Notes: generated by a model from the sequence alone, not told the origin. Shown: positions 6,476 through 12,696, counted from the stretch's first letter. The stretch: DNA of 13,760 nt from SIG565 sp045594065 (GCA_045594065.1 JAZNXU010000019.1:1-13760); one strand, 5' to 3'. Translations and numbers: made by a program.

Positions 6476-7030
6476 TTAATTTTTAAATTCTATTGGGTTT
6501 GCAAGAACGGTGTTAAAATACTCCGCCACCGTTTCTGCCGACTGCCTGCACTTGTTATCCGCCCACCAAATAACCGTTTCGACGAACACGCCCGAGATAT
6601 AGTTCACAAGATAATCCTGCGGCAGGTCCATTTTTAAAATCAGGTTATCTTCAGCGATACTTCGCTTGACCATATCCCTTAAATTTTCCTTGAAATACTT
6701 TAAGAAGAGTTCATTATTTCTGCCGGAAAGCAGGCGAAGAATGTTATCATCATTGTTTTTCAGATGGCGAAGCAGATGCAACCAAAACGAGCCACTCATA
6801 TCACATTCGTAGTGCGTTTCGGTATCCCCCAAAATATGGCTGAAAAATTCCTCGCACAATGCCTTTAAAAGGTAGTCCTTCGTTTCAAAATGAGCATAAA
6901 ATGTCGCCCTGCCGACATCGGCTTCATCTATAATCTCCTGAACGGTGATTGAATTAAAATCGCGTTTGTTGAGTAGCTTTATGAATGCCGAAAATATTGC
7001 ATTTCTTGTCTTTTTCTGCCGTCTGTCCAT
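6476..7030 (-). CDS. TetR/AcrR family transcriptional regulator
   Basis: A 184-residue DNA-binding repressor or activator of normal TetR size. The N-terminal helix-turn-helix is clear: RRQKKTRNAIFSAFIKLL, then FNSITVQEIIDEADVGRATFYAHFETKDYLL (residues about 25-55). The helical C-terminal half, expected to bind the ligand, resembles the DhaS-type branch of TetR regulators. The start ATG has GGGAGGA 5 bases upstream. The gene diverges from a zinc-type cation diffusion facilitator, an arrangement known for SczA and czcD in streptococci, where the TetR-type protein controls a zinc exporter. It also lies directly upstream of the ABC operon on the same strand, so that operon is an alternative target. 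Zinc sensing is inference. Confidence 0.92.
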   Translation of the reverse strand: MDRRQKKTRNAIFSAFIKLLNKRDFNSITVQEIIDEADVGRATFYAHFETKDYLLKALCEEFFSHILGDTETHYECDMSGSFWLHLLRHLKNNDDNILRLLSGRNNELFLKYFKENLRDMVKRSIAEDNLILKMDLPQDYLVNYISGVFVETVIWWADNKCRQSAETVAEYFNTVLANPIEFKN

Positions 7031-7040
7031 AATTCCTCCC

Positions 7041-7062
7041 GAACAAATTTAAATTTTTGTTC
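7041..7062. repeat. Inverted repeat in the tetR leader
   Basis: GAACAAA (7041-7047) and TTTGTTC (7056-7062) form a 7-bp inverted repeat around an AT-rich 8-base centre, immediately upstream of the TetR Shine-Dalgarno sequence. The outer GAACA/TGTTC half-sites match those of the operator at 7121-7133 but with wider spacing. It may be a second binding site or an RNA hairpin affecting translation. Confidence 0.5.
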
Positions 7063-7091
7063 CGTAATTAATAGTTACCGCTTTTTGTTTG

Positions 7092-7120
7092 TTGTAATTA
7101 AACCCCTATAACAATATAAT
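7092..7120 (+). promoter_or_regulatory. Promoter of the cation efflux gene
   Basis: TTGTAA (7092-7097), 17 bases, then a perfect TATAAT (7115-7120) on the plus strand. The transcript would start near 7127, inside the palindromic operator that directly follows the -10, giving a leader of about 60 bases. Confidence 0.78.
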
Positions 7121-7133
7121 GAACATAGTGTTC
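7121..7133. promoter_or_regulatory. Shared TetR-type operator GAACATAGTGTTC
   Basis: A 13-bp palindrome with 5-bp arms GAACA/TGTTC. It abuts the -10 of the plus-strand promoter and lies just inside the start of the minus-strand transcript. A protein bound here could block both the efflux gene and the regulator's own gene. An adjoining TTCG-GTAA-CGAA palindrome (7131-7142) may extend the site. Assignment to the adjacent TetR protein is inference. Confidence 0.65.
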
Positions 7134-7145
7134 GGTAACGAATAT

Positions 7146-7174
7146 ATTATACACTATATTTTTCAGGTTTTCAA
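7146..7174 (-). promoter_or_regulatory. Promoter of the tetR gene
   Basis: TTGAAA (7174-7169), 17 bases, then a perfect TATAAT (7151-7146) on the minus strand. The start would be near 7139, giving a leader of about 110 bases that crosses the entire efflux-gene promoter in antisense. The -35 lies between the operator and the efflux gene's ribosome site. Confidence 0.75.
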
Positions 7175-7186
7175 GCGGAGGTATTT

Positions 7187-8077
7187 ATGAGAAGTGACAA
7201 AAAGATATTAGTGGCTTTTTTGCTTAATTTATTCTTCTCGGTTTTCGAATTTATAGGCGGTATTTTTACGGGAAGCGTGGCGATAGCATCCGACGCTCTG
7301 CACGATTTAGGCGACAGTATAAGCATTGGCATTTCCTATTTTCTAGAGCGATGCAGCCGCAAAAGCCCCGATGAAAAATACACCTATGGCTACATTCGCT
7401 ATTCCTTGCTCGGCTCGGTTATAACGAATATAATACTGCTTACGGGCTCTTTTATGGTTGTCTACAATGCAATACTTCGCCTTATAGACCCCACCCCGAT
7501 TAACTATAACGGAATGATAATTTTCGCGGTAATAGGCTTTACAATAAACCTTGCAGCGGCATTTTTAACACGAGATAACTCCTCGCTCAATCAAAAGGCG
7601 GTTAACCTGCATATGCTAGAAGACTCGCTCGGTTGGGCGGTGGTGCTGCTTGGTGCCGTTGTTATGCGGTTTACAGATATAAGCATTTTAGACCCGATAA
7701 TGTCGATTATACTTGCCCTGTTTATATTAATAAATGCCGCTAAAAACCTAAAAGAGGTGCTGGAGATTTTCCTTGAAAAGGTGCCCGACGGCATTGACCC
7801 CGCCGAACTTACCCACCACTTAAGTGAAATAGAGGGTATTGAGGAGATTCACCACCTGCATTTGCGCAGTCTTGACGGCTACCGCCACGCCGCAACGCTG
7901 CATATAGTCATTTTCGGCGACTCCGCAAAAATCAAAGCGGCGGTGAGAAGTGAGCTTGCCGAGCACGGCATTATTCACGCCGTTATTGAAACCGAAAATG
8001 TTGGCGAAGAATGTACCGACAAGAATTGCCACGCGGCACACACCGAAGTGCACCACAATCATCACCACCATCATTAA
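7187..8077 (+). CDS. Cation diffusion facilitator, zinc-type, with His-rich tail
   Basis: A 296-residue metal/proton antiporter of the CDF family that exports divalent cations across the cytoplasmic membrane. Six membrane helices are expected before about residue 190. The transport-site motifs are His39/Asp43 in SDALHDLGDS (helix 2) and His142/Asp146 in NLHMLEDSLG (helix 5), the H-x3-D pattern of zinc/cadmium carriers. A cytoplasmic domain (about 195-270) includes HHLHLRSLDGYRHAATLHIVI. The C-terminus ends in a Cys/His-rich tail with CTDKNC and nine His among the last fifteen residues, a likely metal-binding extension. The ribosome site GGAGG lies 5 bases before the ATG. It is the only plus-strand gene here, diverges from the TetR gene and ends at a bidirectional terminator. 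Zinc is the best guess for substrate; cadmium or cobalt is possible. Confidence 0.95.
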   Translation: MRSDKKILVAFLLNLFFSVFEFIGGIFTGSVAIASDALHDLGDSISIGISYFLERCSRKSPDEKYTYGYIRYSLLGSVITNIILLTGSFMVVYNAILRLIDPTPINYNGMIIFAVIGFTINLAAAFLTRDNSSLNQKAVNLHMLEDSLGWAVVLLGAVVMRFTDISILDPIMSIILALFILINAAKNLKEVLEIFLEKVPDGIDPAELTHHLSEIEGIEEIHHLHLRSLDGYRHAATLHIVIFGDSAKIKAAVRSELAEHGIIHAVIETENVGEECTDKNCHAAHTEVHHNHHHHH

Positions 8078-8078
8078 A

Positions 8079-8111
8079 AAACCGACCTTAACGAAATGTT
8101 AAGGTCGGTTT
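8079..8111. terminator. Bidirectional intrinsic terminator
   Basis: A 14-bp perfect stem (8079-8092 with 8098-8111, core ACCGACCTTAAC) closes on a five-base loop GAAAT. On the minus strand it is followed by a clean T run (TTTTTTAATG); on the plus strand the tail is TTTCATTATTTT. It lies between the convergent efflux gene and HAD gene, two bases after each coding end, and can serve both. Confidence 0.9.
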
Positions 8112-8113
8112 CA

Positions 8114-8908
8114 TTATTTTATAATATCTAAAATTTCTTTGCCCGAGGATAACACAATATCCGGCTTATCGGGCGAGGCGGCTAAAATCTCTTCGGTGGT
8201 TTCACCGCTCATTACAAGAACGCTTACGCACCCCGCATTAATTCCACTTTTAATATCGGTATAAATGCGGTCGCCTATAACGGCGGTCTCGTTTTTTTCG
8301 TAGCCCGTTTTCTCCATTGCCAGAAGCGGCATTAAGGCTTCGGGTTTCCCGATAAATTTCGGTCTTTTACCCGCCACATTAAAAATCATATCACAAACAC
8401 TTCCGCAATCGGGCACCGAGCCGAACTCGGTAGGACAAACATAATCGGGATTGGTTGCAATATAAGGCAAATCTCTCGTACACAGCATAAAGGATACATC
8501 GTGCAGCTTTTTAAAGGTAAGCTCGGTATCAAAGCCCATTACAATGCAGTCGGTATCATCAGTATTTTCGGTAACGGTAAAGCCTTCCCCCATAAGCTCG
8601 TTCTTTAACGACTGCGTACCGCAAACATAAAGGCGAGCATTAGGGTGATTGTTCTTTAAATAATGCACCGTTGCCTGAGAGGAGGTTATAAAATCCTCAA
8701 ATTCTGCGTGAATGCCCAAACTTTCCAGCTTCTTTATATAGTCAGCAACACTTTTAGACGAATTGTTGGTCATAAACATATATCTTCCGCCGTTTGCCTT
8801 AATAGTCTTTAACAGCTCTACAGTAAAATCAAACAGCGTATTGCCCAAATAAATGGTGCCGTCCATATCGAAAAGGAACAGTTTTATATTTTTAAGTAAT
8901 TCTTTCAT
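8114..8908 (-). CDS. HAD-IIA family hydrolase (NagD-like phosphatase)
   Basis: A 264-residue cytoplasmic phosphatase of the haloacid dehalogenase superfamily, subclass IIA. Motif I is FLFDMDGTIYLG with nucleophile Asp14 and acid/base Asp16, motif II is FMTNNSS, the conserved Lys lies in FIGKPEALM, and the acidic motif is VIGDRIYTDI. The cap domain sits between motifs II and III, as in NagD, AraL and phosphoglycolate/nitrophenyl phosphatases. Family members dephosphorylate nucleotides or small sugar phosphates and often have a metabolite-repair role; the substrate here cannot be read from sequence. It is the last gene of the Ldh2-malic enzyme unit, starting 5 bases after the malic enzyme stop, with TAGGA overlapping that stop as the probable ribosome site. 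Confidence 0.93.
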   Translation of the reverse strand: MKELLKNIKLFLFDMDGTIYLGNTLFDFTVELLKTIKANGGRYMFMTNNSSKSVADYIKKLESLGIHAEFEDFITSSQATVHYLKNNHPNARLYVCGTQSLKNELMGEGFTVTENTDDTDCIVMGFDTELTFKKLHDVSFMLCTRDLPYIATNPDYVCPTEFGSVPDCGSVCDMIFNVAGKRPKFIGKPEALMPLLAMEKTGYEKNETAVIGDRIYTDIKSGINAGCVSVLVMSGETTEEILAASPDKPDIVLSSGKEILDIIK

Positions 8909-8913
8909 AATTA

Positions 8914-10086
8914 TTAAATCCTAGCTACTCCCGTTTCCTTTGCAACCTTAGCTACCGCCTCAGCTACAACCTGTGCTACCCTCTTATCGAGCGCAGAAGC
9001 AATAATGTTTTCCTCGGTAATTTCATTATCGGGGATAAGAGATGCCAAAGCATAAGAGGTGGCTACTTTCATTTCCTCATTTATACAGGTGGCTCTGCAG
9101 TCGAGCGCGCCGCGGAAAATGCCGGGGAATGCAAGAACATTGTTTATTTGATTTGGAAAATCCGAACGGCCTGTTCCTACTATTCTGGCGCCTGCTTTTT
9201 TGGCGATATCAGGCATAATTTCGGGGGTGGGATTAGCCATGGGGAACATAATAGCATCATTCGCCATGGATTTCACCATTTCTTCGGTTACAAGATTCGG
9301 AGCAGACACGCCTATGAATACATCGGCGCCGACAAGAGCATCTTTAAGAGTTCCCTTTTTATGCTCGAGATTTGTAACCTTTGAAATTTCTTCCTGTGCC
9401 GAGTTGTTATTCTCTTCCCCCTCACAGATAATGCCGAAGCGGTCACAAAAGGTAAGATTTTTTACACCAATATTCATAAGGTGCTTGCCTATTGCAATAC
9501 CTGCCGAGCCTGCGCCGTTAATAACCACCCTTACTTCGCCAATCTGCTTTTTAACAAGCTTTAGCGCATTTATTAAAGCGGCGGCAACAACAATTGCGGT
9601 GCCGTGCTGGTCATCATGGAAGACGGGAATATCGCAAATTTCTTTCAATTTTTTCTCAATCTCGAAGCAACGGGGTGCTGAAATATCCTCAAGATTAATT
9701 CCACCGAAGCTACCTGAAAGCAGATAGATTGTACGAACGATTTCATCGACATCCTTACTCTTTATGCAAAGTGGGAATGCATCAACATCGGCAAAAGCTT
9801 TAAAAAGAGCGCATTTGCCCTCCATTACGGGCATACCCGCTTCAGGTCCGATATCGCCAAGCCCTAAAATAGCCGTACCGTCGGTAATTACGGCAACAAG
9901 ATTTGAACGCCTAGTTAATTCGTAAGACTTAAGTATGTCTTTATTAATTTCAAGGCAGGGCTCCGCAACACCGGGGGTGTAGGCTAAAGAAAGATCTTCT
10001 CTTGTATTAATCGGCGCACGGGAAATTACCTCGATTTTACCGTTCCATTCATAGTGCTTTTTTAAAGATTCTTTTCTTATATCCAT
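8914..10086 (-). CDS. Malic enzyme, short bacterial form (malate decarboxylating)
   Basis: A 390-residue enzyme that oxidatively decarboxylates malate to pyruvate and CO2 while reducing NAD(P). Landmarks are catalytic Tyr36 in SLAYTPGVAEPC, catalytic Lys91 in MEGKCALFKAFADVDAFPL, metal ligands Glu133/Asp134 in INLEDISAP and Asp159 in FHDDQHGT, the nucleotide loop NGAGSAG (190-196) and the conserved RSDFPNQINNVLAFPG. Asp216 (FCDRFG) lies at the end of the second strand of the nucleotide fold, which often favours NAD over NADP. The start is the ATG at 10086, one base after the upstream stop. Its ribosome site TGGGAGG is inside the last codons of the Ldh2 gene, so translation is coupled. A 27-residue upstream extension of the frame overlaps the Ldh2 gene and is not real. 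Confidence 0.96.
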   Translation of the reverse strand: MDIRKESLKKHYEWNGKIEVISRAPINTREDLSLAYTPGVAEPCLEINKDILKSYELTRRSNLVAVITDGTAILGLGDIGPEAGMPVMEGKCALFKAFADVDAFPLCIKSKDVDEIVRTIYLLSGSFGGINLEDISAPRCFEIEKKLKEICDIPVFHDDQHGTAIVVAAALINALKLVKKQIGEVRVVINGAGSAGIAIGKHLMNIGVKNLTFCDRFGIICEGEENNNSAQEEISKVTNLEHKKGTLKDALVGADVFIGVSAPNLVTEEMVKSMANDAIMFPMANPTPEIMPDIAKKAGARIVGTGRSDFPNQINNVLAFPGIFRGALDCRATCINEEMKVATSYALASLIPDNEITEENIIASALDKRVAQVVAEAVAKVAKETGVARI

Positions 10087-10087
10087 T

Positions 10088-11200
10088 TTAAGCCTCCCAA
10101 GGGAATTTATACTGCGTAAGACCCAAGGCATCTCGCACCTCGGTAATTTCTTTCTGAACAGACTCATTTATCGGAACACCGTTTTTACGGGCAAGCCGTA
10201 TTTCATACTCTTTTTCGCCTGCTGTGTATATCCTCTCAGCACCGGGTGCTTTTTTGGAGGCGCGCATACTGCGGCAAATGTCGCCCGCCTTTTTGCGTGC
10301 GATTTCCTCGCCCATAAAATGCTCGGTGTCGATTGCTATAAAGAAGTGTCCTAACTGATAGGGGCGGATGTTTCCGTTTTCATCCTTACCGTCAAGCGCC
10401 TTACCATAGGCACCGTCCTGCAAAATGGAGGAGAAAAACTCAACCGCTAAGGCAAAGCCATAGCCCTTATAGCCTGCCAAATCCTCACCGATACCGCCTA
10501 AAGTGGTAAGAGCCGCTGTGCCGCTGCGGATTTTCTTGAGTGCAACGCCTGCATCGCCCTCAACAGCCGAGCCGTCGTCGGCGATAATGGTGCCGGGATG
10601 AACCTCCTCGCCTATTCTCTCATAATACTCCACCTTACCGTTTTGGGTGATGGATGTAGCGCAGTCAAAATTGAAATCGAATGCTTCATCTGTCGGAACG
10701 CCTATAGTGAAAGGGTTAGTACCGAACATACCCTCTACGCCATGTGTAGGGGCTACAGAGGGGCGGGCATTAGTACCCGTCATACCAATACAGCCTGCCT
10801 TTGTAGCCATAGAGGTGTAGTAGCCTGCAATACCGTAGTGGCAGGAGTTGCGGACAACCACCATACCCATACCGTATTCCTTTGCCTTATTAATTGCCAT
10901 ACTCATTGCCCTATGACCTATAACCTGACCCATACCGTTGTGCCCATCAATAACGGCTGTTGTGGGTGTTTCTTTTATAATCTCAATTTCGGTAACGGGC
11001 TGTTGAATTCCCGCCTTAATTCTGTCAAGATAAATCGGCTTAAAGCGGTTTACACCGTGAGATTCAATGCCGCGTTTGTCCGACTCCAAAAGAACATCAG
11101 CACAAATTTCGGCATCCGCCCTTGGAATTCCGTAGCCAACGAACGCATCAACCACGAAATCAGTAATTGTTTTCCAATCAACAATGTTTGTCTTTGCCAT
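10088..11200 (-). CDS. Ldh2 family NAD(P)-dependent 2-hydroxyacid dehydrogenase (probable malate dehydrogenase)
   Basis: A 370-residue enzyme of the type 2 malate/L-lactate dehydrogenase family, which has a fold unrelated to classical lactate or malate dehydrogenases. Visible family motifs are RGIESHGVNR (residues 43-52), NSCHYGIAGYY with His121, NARPSVAPTHG then GTNPFTIG, CATS, and GGIGEDLAGYKGYGFAL. Members act on malate, lactate, ureidoglycolate, sulfolactate or cyclic imino acids, so sequence alone does not fix the substrate. Direct coupling to a malic enzyme makes malate/oxaloacetate the most likely. A strong ribosome site (GGAGGA) lies 6 bases before the ATG. The gene is preceded by a promoter and a terminator-like hairpin with a U tract in the leader, implying attenuation. 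Confidence 0.92.
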   Translation of the reverse strand: MAKTNIVDWKTITDFVVDAFVGYGIPRADAEICADVLLESDKRGIESHGVNRFKPIYLDRIKAGIQQPVTEIEIIKETPTTAVIDGHNGMGQVIGHRAMSMAINKAKEYGMGMVVVRNSCHYGIAGYYTSMATKAGCIGMTGTNARPSVAPTHGVEGMFGTNPFTIGVPTDEAFDFNFDCATSITQNGKVEYYERIGEEVHPGTIIADDGSAVEGDAGVALKKIRSGTAALTTLGGIGEDLAGYKGYGFALAVEFFSSILQDGAYGKALDGKDENGNIRPYQLGHFFIAIDTEHFMGEEIARKKAGDICRSMRASKKAPGAERIYTAGEKEYEIRLARKNGVPINESVQKEITEVRDALGLTQYKFPWEA

Positions 11201-11217
11201 TATTCTTCCTCCAAATT

Positions 11218-11264
11218 AATTAAAATAAAAAGAGCACACTAACCCCTTAGGAATAATGTGCTCT
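11218..11264 (-). promoter_or_regulatory. Leader attenuator hairpin upstream of the Ldh2 operon
   Basis: On the minus strand AGAGCACA (11264-11257) pairs with TGTGCTCT (11238-11231). Inside, CTAA and TTAG form a small helix closed by a GGGG loop, with a six-base bulge (TTATTC) on the 5' side. A U tract TTTTTATTTTAATTA follows at once, only about 18 bases before the start codon. Placed after a promoter and before the gene, this is the layout of a transcription attenuator. It could also terminate read-through from the mgtC gene. The U tract is identical over 15 bases to that in the glpP leader. Confidence 0.7.
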
Positions 11265-11280
11265 CTAGTCTCTAAGCATT

Positions 11281-11308
11281 ATTATAACACGCTTTTAAAA
11301 TTTTGCAA
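11281..11308 (-). promoter_or_regulatory. Promoter of the Ldh2-malic enzyme-HAD operon
   Basis: A perfect TATAAT (11286-11281) has TTGCAA (11308-11303) 16 bases upstream on the minus strand. The transcript would start near 11274 and open with CTTAGAG, just ahead of the attenuator hairpin. The -10 is strong and the -35 moderate. Confidence 0.62.
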
Positions 11309-11329
11309 TAGTTTTTTAATTTGTAATCC

Positions 11330-12007
11330 TTATTCTTCCTCAACGAAAACCACATTTTGTATATCCCTAAGGTTTTCAACATCGAAATTAATTCTTTGTT
11401 CAATTATTACATTTATCCCGAGATGCCCCTGACATTCGCTTTTAGGTGCCTGCGTTTTGCAGTTGCACTCGGTTTTAATCATTTTTTTAACCTCGGCGCA
11501 AATATCATTTGCCCTATACATATCGTCAATTTCGAGATAAATTACCTCGGTGGATTTTTTGCGGCGCTCGAGCTTTGAAAAAAGCACAATCGCTATAAGG
11601 AAAAGTGCCGCCACAATTACCGCGCCTGAATAAAAGCCGTAGCCAATGGCGATTCCTATAATACTTGTGGTCCACACGCCTGCGGCGGTTGTAAGACCCG
11701 TTATAACATTGTTATTTTTAAGTATTATCATTCCCGCACCCAGGAAACCTATGCCTGAGATTACCTGCGCGGGAATTCTCAGCACATCTCCGCTGCCTGT
11801 AACCGCTGCCACATAAATACTTAACATCGAAGTAAGTGCGGCACCAAGGCAGACAAGGATATGGGTGCGCATTCCCGCAGCTCTGCCGTGACGCGCACGC
11901 TCACTTCCAATAAAGCCGCCTATAACCACAGCCAGCACTGATTTAATTAATACTTCGGTAACCGTCTGCCACTCAAAGGTTTTTATTAAATCATTCAGAA
12001 AAGCCAT
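11330..12007 (-). CDS. MgtC/SapB family membrane protein
   Basis: A 225-residue inner-membrane protein. The N-terminal 150 residues hold about five hydrophobic helices and the family landmark FIGSERARHGRAAGMRTH followed by LVCLGAALTSM, then GIGFLGAGMI and GLTTAAGVWTTSIIGIAIGYG. The C-terminal 75 residues form a soluble domain, expected to be ACT-like, that here carries a Cys cluster (ECNCKTQAPKSEC), an uncommon detail. MgtC proteins help cells survive low magnesium or phosphate and modulate membrane ATPases. The biochemical role of the SapB branch is unclear. The start ATG is 9 bases after the glpP stop, and the ribosome site TAGGAGAG begins in that stop codon, so both genes share one transcript. 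Confidence 0.93.
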   Translation of the reverse strand: MAFLNDLIKTFEWQTVTEVLIKSVLAVVIGGFIGSERARHGRAAGMRTHILVCLGAALTSMLSIYVAAVTGSGDVLRIPAQVISGIGFLGAGMIILKNNNVITGLTTAAGVWTTSIIGIAIGYGFYSGAVIVAALFLIAIVLFSKLERRKKSTEVIYLEIDDMYRANDICAEVKKMIKTECNCKTQAPKSECQGHLGINVIIEQRINFDVENLRDIQNVVFVEEE

Positions 12008-12016
12008 ATTACTCTC

Positions 12017-12574
12017 CTACATATACCAAAGTTCTTTTTTACCGGTTGACACTGCCAGCGCTCCGAGACTCAGTGCCGAGGTTACTTCGCCTTTCTCATC
12101 AATAAGCCCTCCCGCAATAAGCGGAATATCTGTACGCGCGAAGCGCTCAATAATCTTTCCTATAACACCCGGCATAATCTCAATTATATCGGGTGACGCG
12201 CCCGCCGCCATATCGGCAATGCCCTCAATCCCGTGGGAATCATACGCGAAAAAGCGCTGAACGGTTAGTAATCCTTGGTCACGCGCCATACGGATAAGTG
12301 CTGATTTGGTGCTGAGTATTCCATCTACACCGAGCTTAGCTAAATACTCAATACCCGTTCTGTCTTTACCTATGCCCTCTGCTAAATCTATATGCACGAA
12401 AATTAATTTATTTCTCTCATGCGCCGCAATAATTCTCTTTTCAGCAGTTAAAAGATTGCCTCCGAGCAGGAATATTACTTCGGCCGGAGACTCCAGCGCC
12501 TCAGCGAAAAGATTATCACGCACTGCGGCGATAATCGGAGATCTCTCGAGTGTATTTAAAAGTCTTTCTTTCAT
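12017..12574 (-). CDS. glpP: Glycerol-3-phosphate responsive antiterminator family protein (GlpP)
   Basis: A 185-residue cytoplasmic regulator of the GlpP family. It has a TIM-barrel-like fold, and in Bacillus it binds leader mRNA of glycerol genes in the presence of glycerol-3-phosphate and prevents early termination. Family motifs are RSPIIAAVRDN (11-21), EVIFLLGG (32-39), FVHIDLAEGIG (59-69), DGILSTKSALI, GLLTVQRFFAYDS, PDIIEIMPGVIGKII, IPLIAGGLI and a C-terminal STGKKELW. I chose the ATG at 12574, with GGGGGT 7 bases upstream. The frame extends 18 codons further, but only through the leader hairpin. A near-perfect promoter and a terminator hairpin precede the gene, suggesting autoregulation by attenuation. 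No glycerol uptake or kinase gene is nearby. Confidence 0.93.
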   Translation of the reverse strand: MKERLLNTLERSPIIAAVRDNLFAEALESPAEVIFLLGGNLLTAEKRIIAAHERNKLIFVHIDLAEGIGKDRTGIEYLAKLGVDGILSTKSALIRMARDQGLLTVQRFFAYDSHGIEGIADMAAGASPDIIEIMPGVIGKIIERFARTDIPLIAGGLIDEKGEVTSALSLGALAVSTGKKELWYM

Positions 12575-12587
12575 TCCTCTACCCCCG

Positions 12588-12637
12588 TAATTAAAATAAA
12601 AACAGCAAAAGAATGCAAGGGACCACACTCTTTTGCT
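12588..12637 (-). promoter_or_regulatory. Leader attenuator hairpin upstream of glpP
   Basis: On the minus strand a perfect 9-bp stem AGCAAAAGA/TCTTTTGCT (12637-12629 with 12612-12604) encloses a 16-base loop containing GGTCCCTT. It is followed by G and the U tract TTTTTATTTTAATTA, then the ribosome site and glpP. It lies between the promoter and the gene, so it acts on the glpP transcript itself. It may also stop read-through from the DUF4363 gene. Control by GlpP is inference. Confidence 0.75.
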
Positions 12638-12658
12638 TCACTCTAAATCTCTGTAAAT

Positions 12659-12687
12659 ATTATATAATAAAGCCTAAAAAATGTCAA
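12659..12687 (-). promoter_or_regulatory. Consensus sigma-A promoter of glpP-mgtC
   Basis: TTGACA (12687-12682), exactly 17 bases, then TATAAT (12664-12659) on the minus strand: a full match at both hexamers. The start is near 12652, so the leader of about 78 bases begins just before TTTAGAG and the attenuator hairpin. Confidence 0.92.
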
Positions 12688-12696
12688 TAGCGCAGA

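Noticed and set aside
9200..9727. 175-codon plus-strand open frame
   Set aside because: It is antisense to the malic enzyme, whose catalytic motifs are intact. The composition is a mirror of that gene.
10087..10167. 27-codon upstream extension of the malic enzyme
   Set aside because: It overlaps the end of the Ldh2 gene and does not look like malic enzyme. A strong ribosome site sits before the internal ATG at 10086.
10598..11242. 214-codon plus-strand open frame
   Set aside because: It is entirely antisense to the well-supported Ldh2 gene and runs into its leader. The translation has no family features, and no ribosome site or promoter was seen.
11201..11280. T-box or classical riboswitch in the Ldh2 leader
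   Set aside because: The leader is only about 75 bases. There is no T-box consensus, specifier domain or known aptamer pattern, only a hairpin with a U tract.
12575..12628. 18-codon upstream extension of glpP from a GTG
   Set aside because: It lies within the terminator hairpin and U tract, and gives a Phe/Cys-rich stretch unrelated to GlpP.
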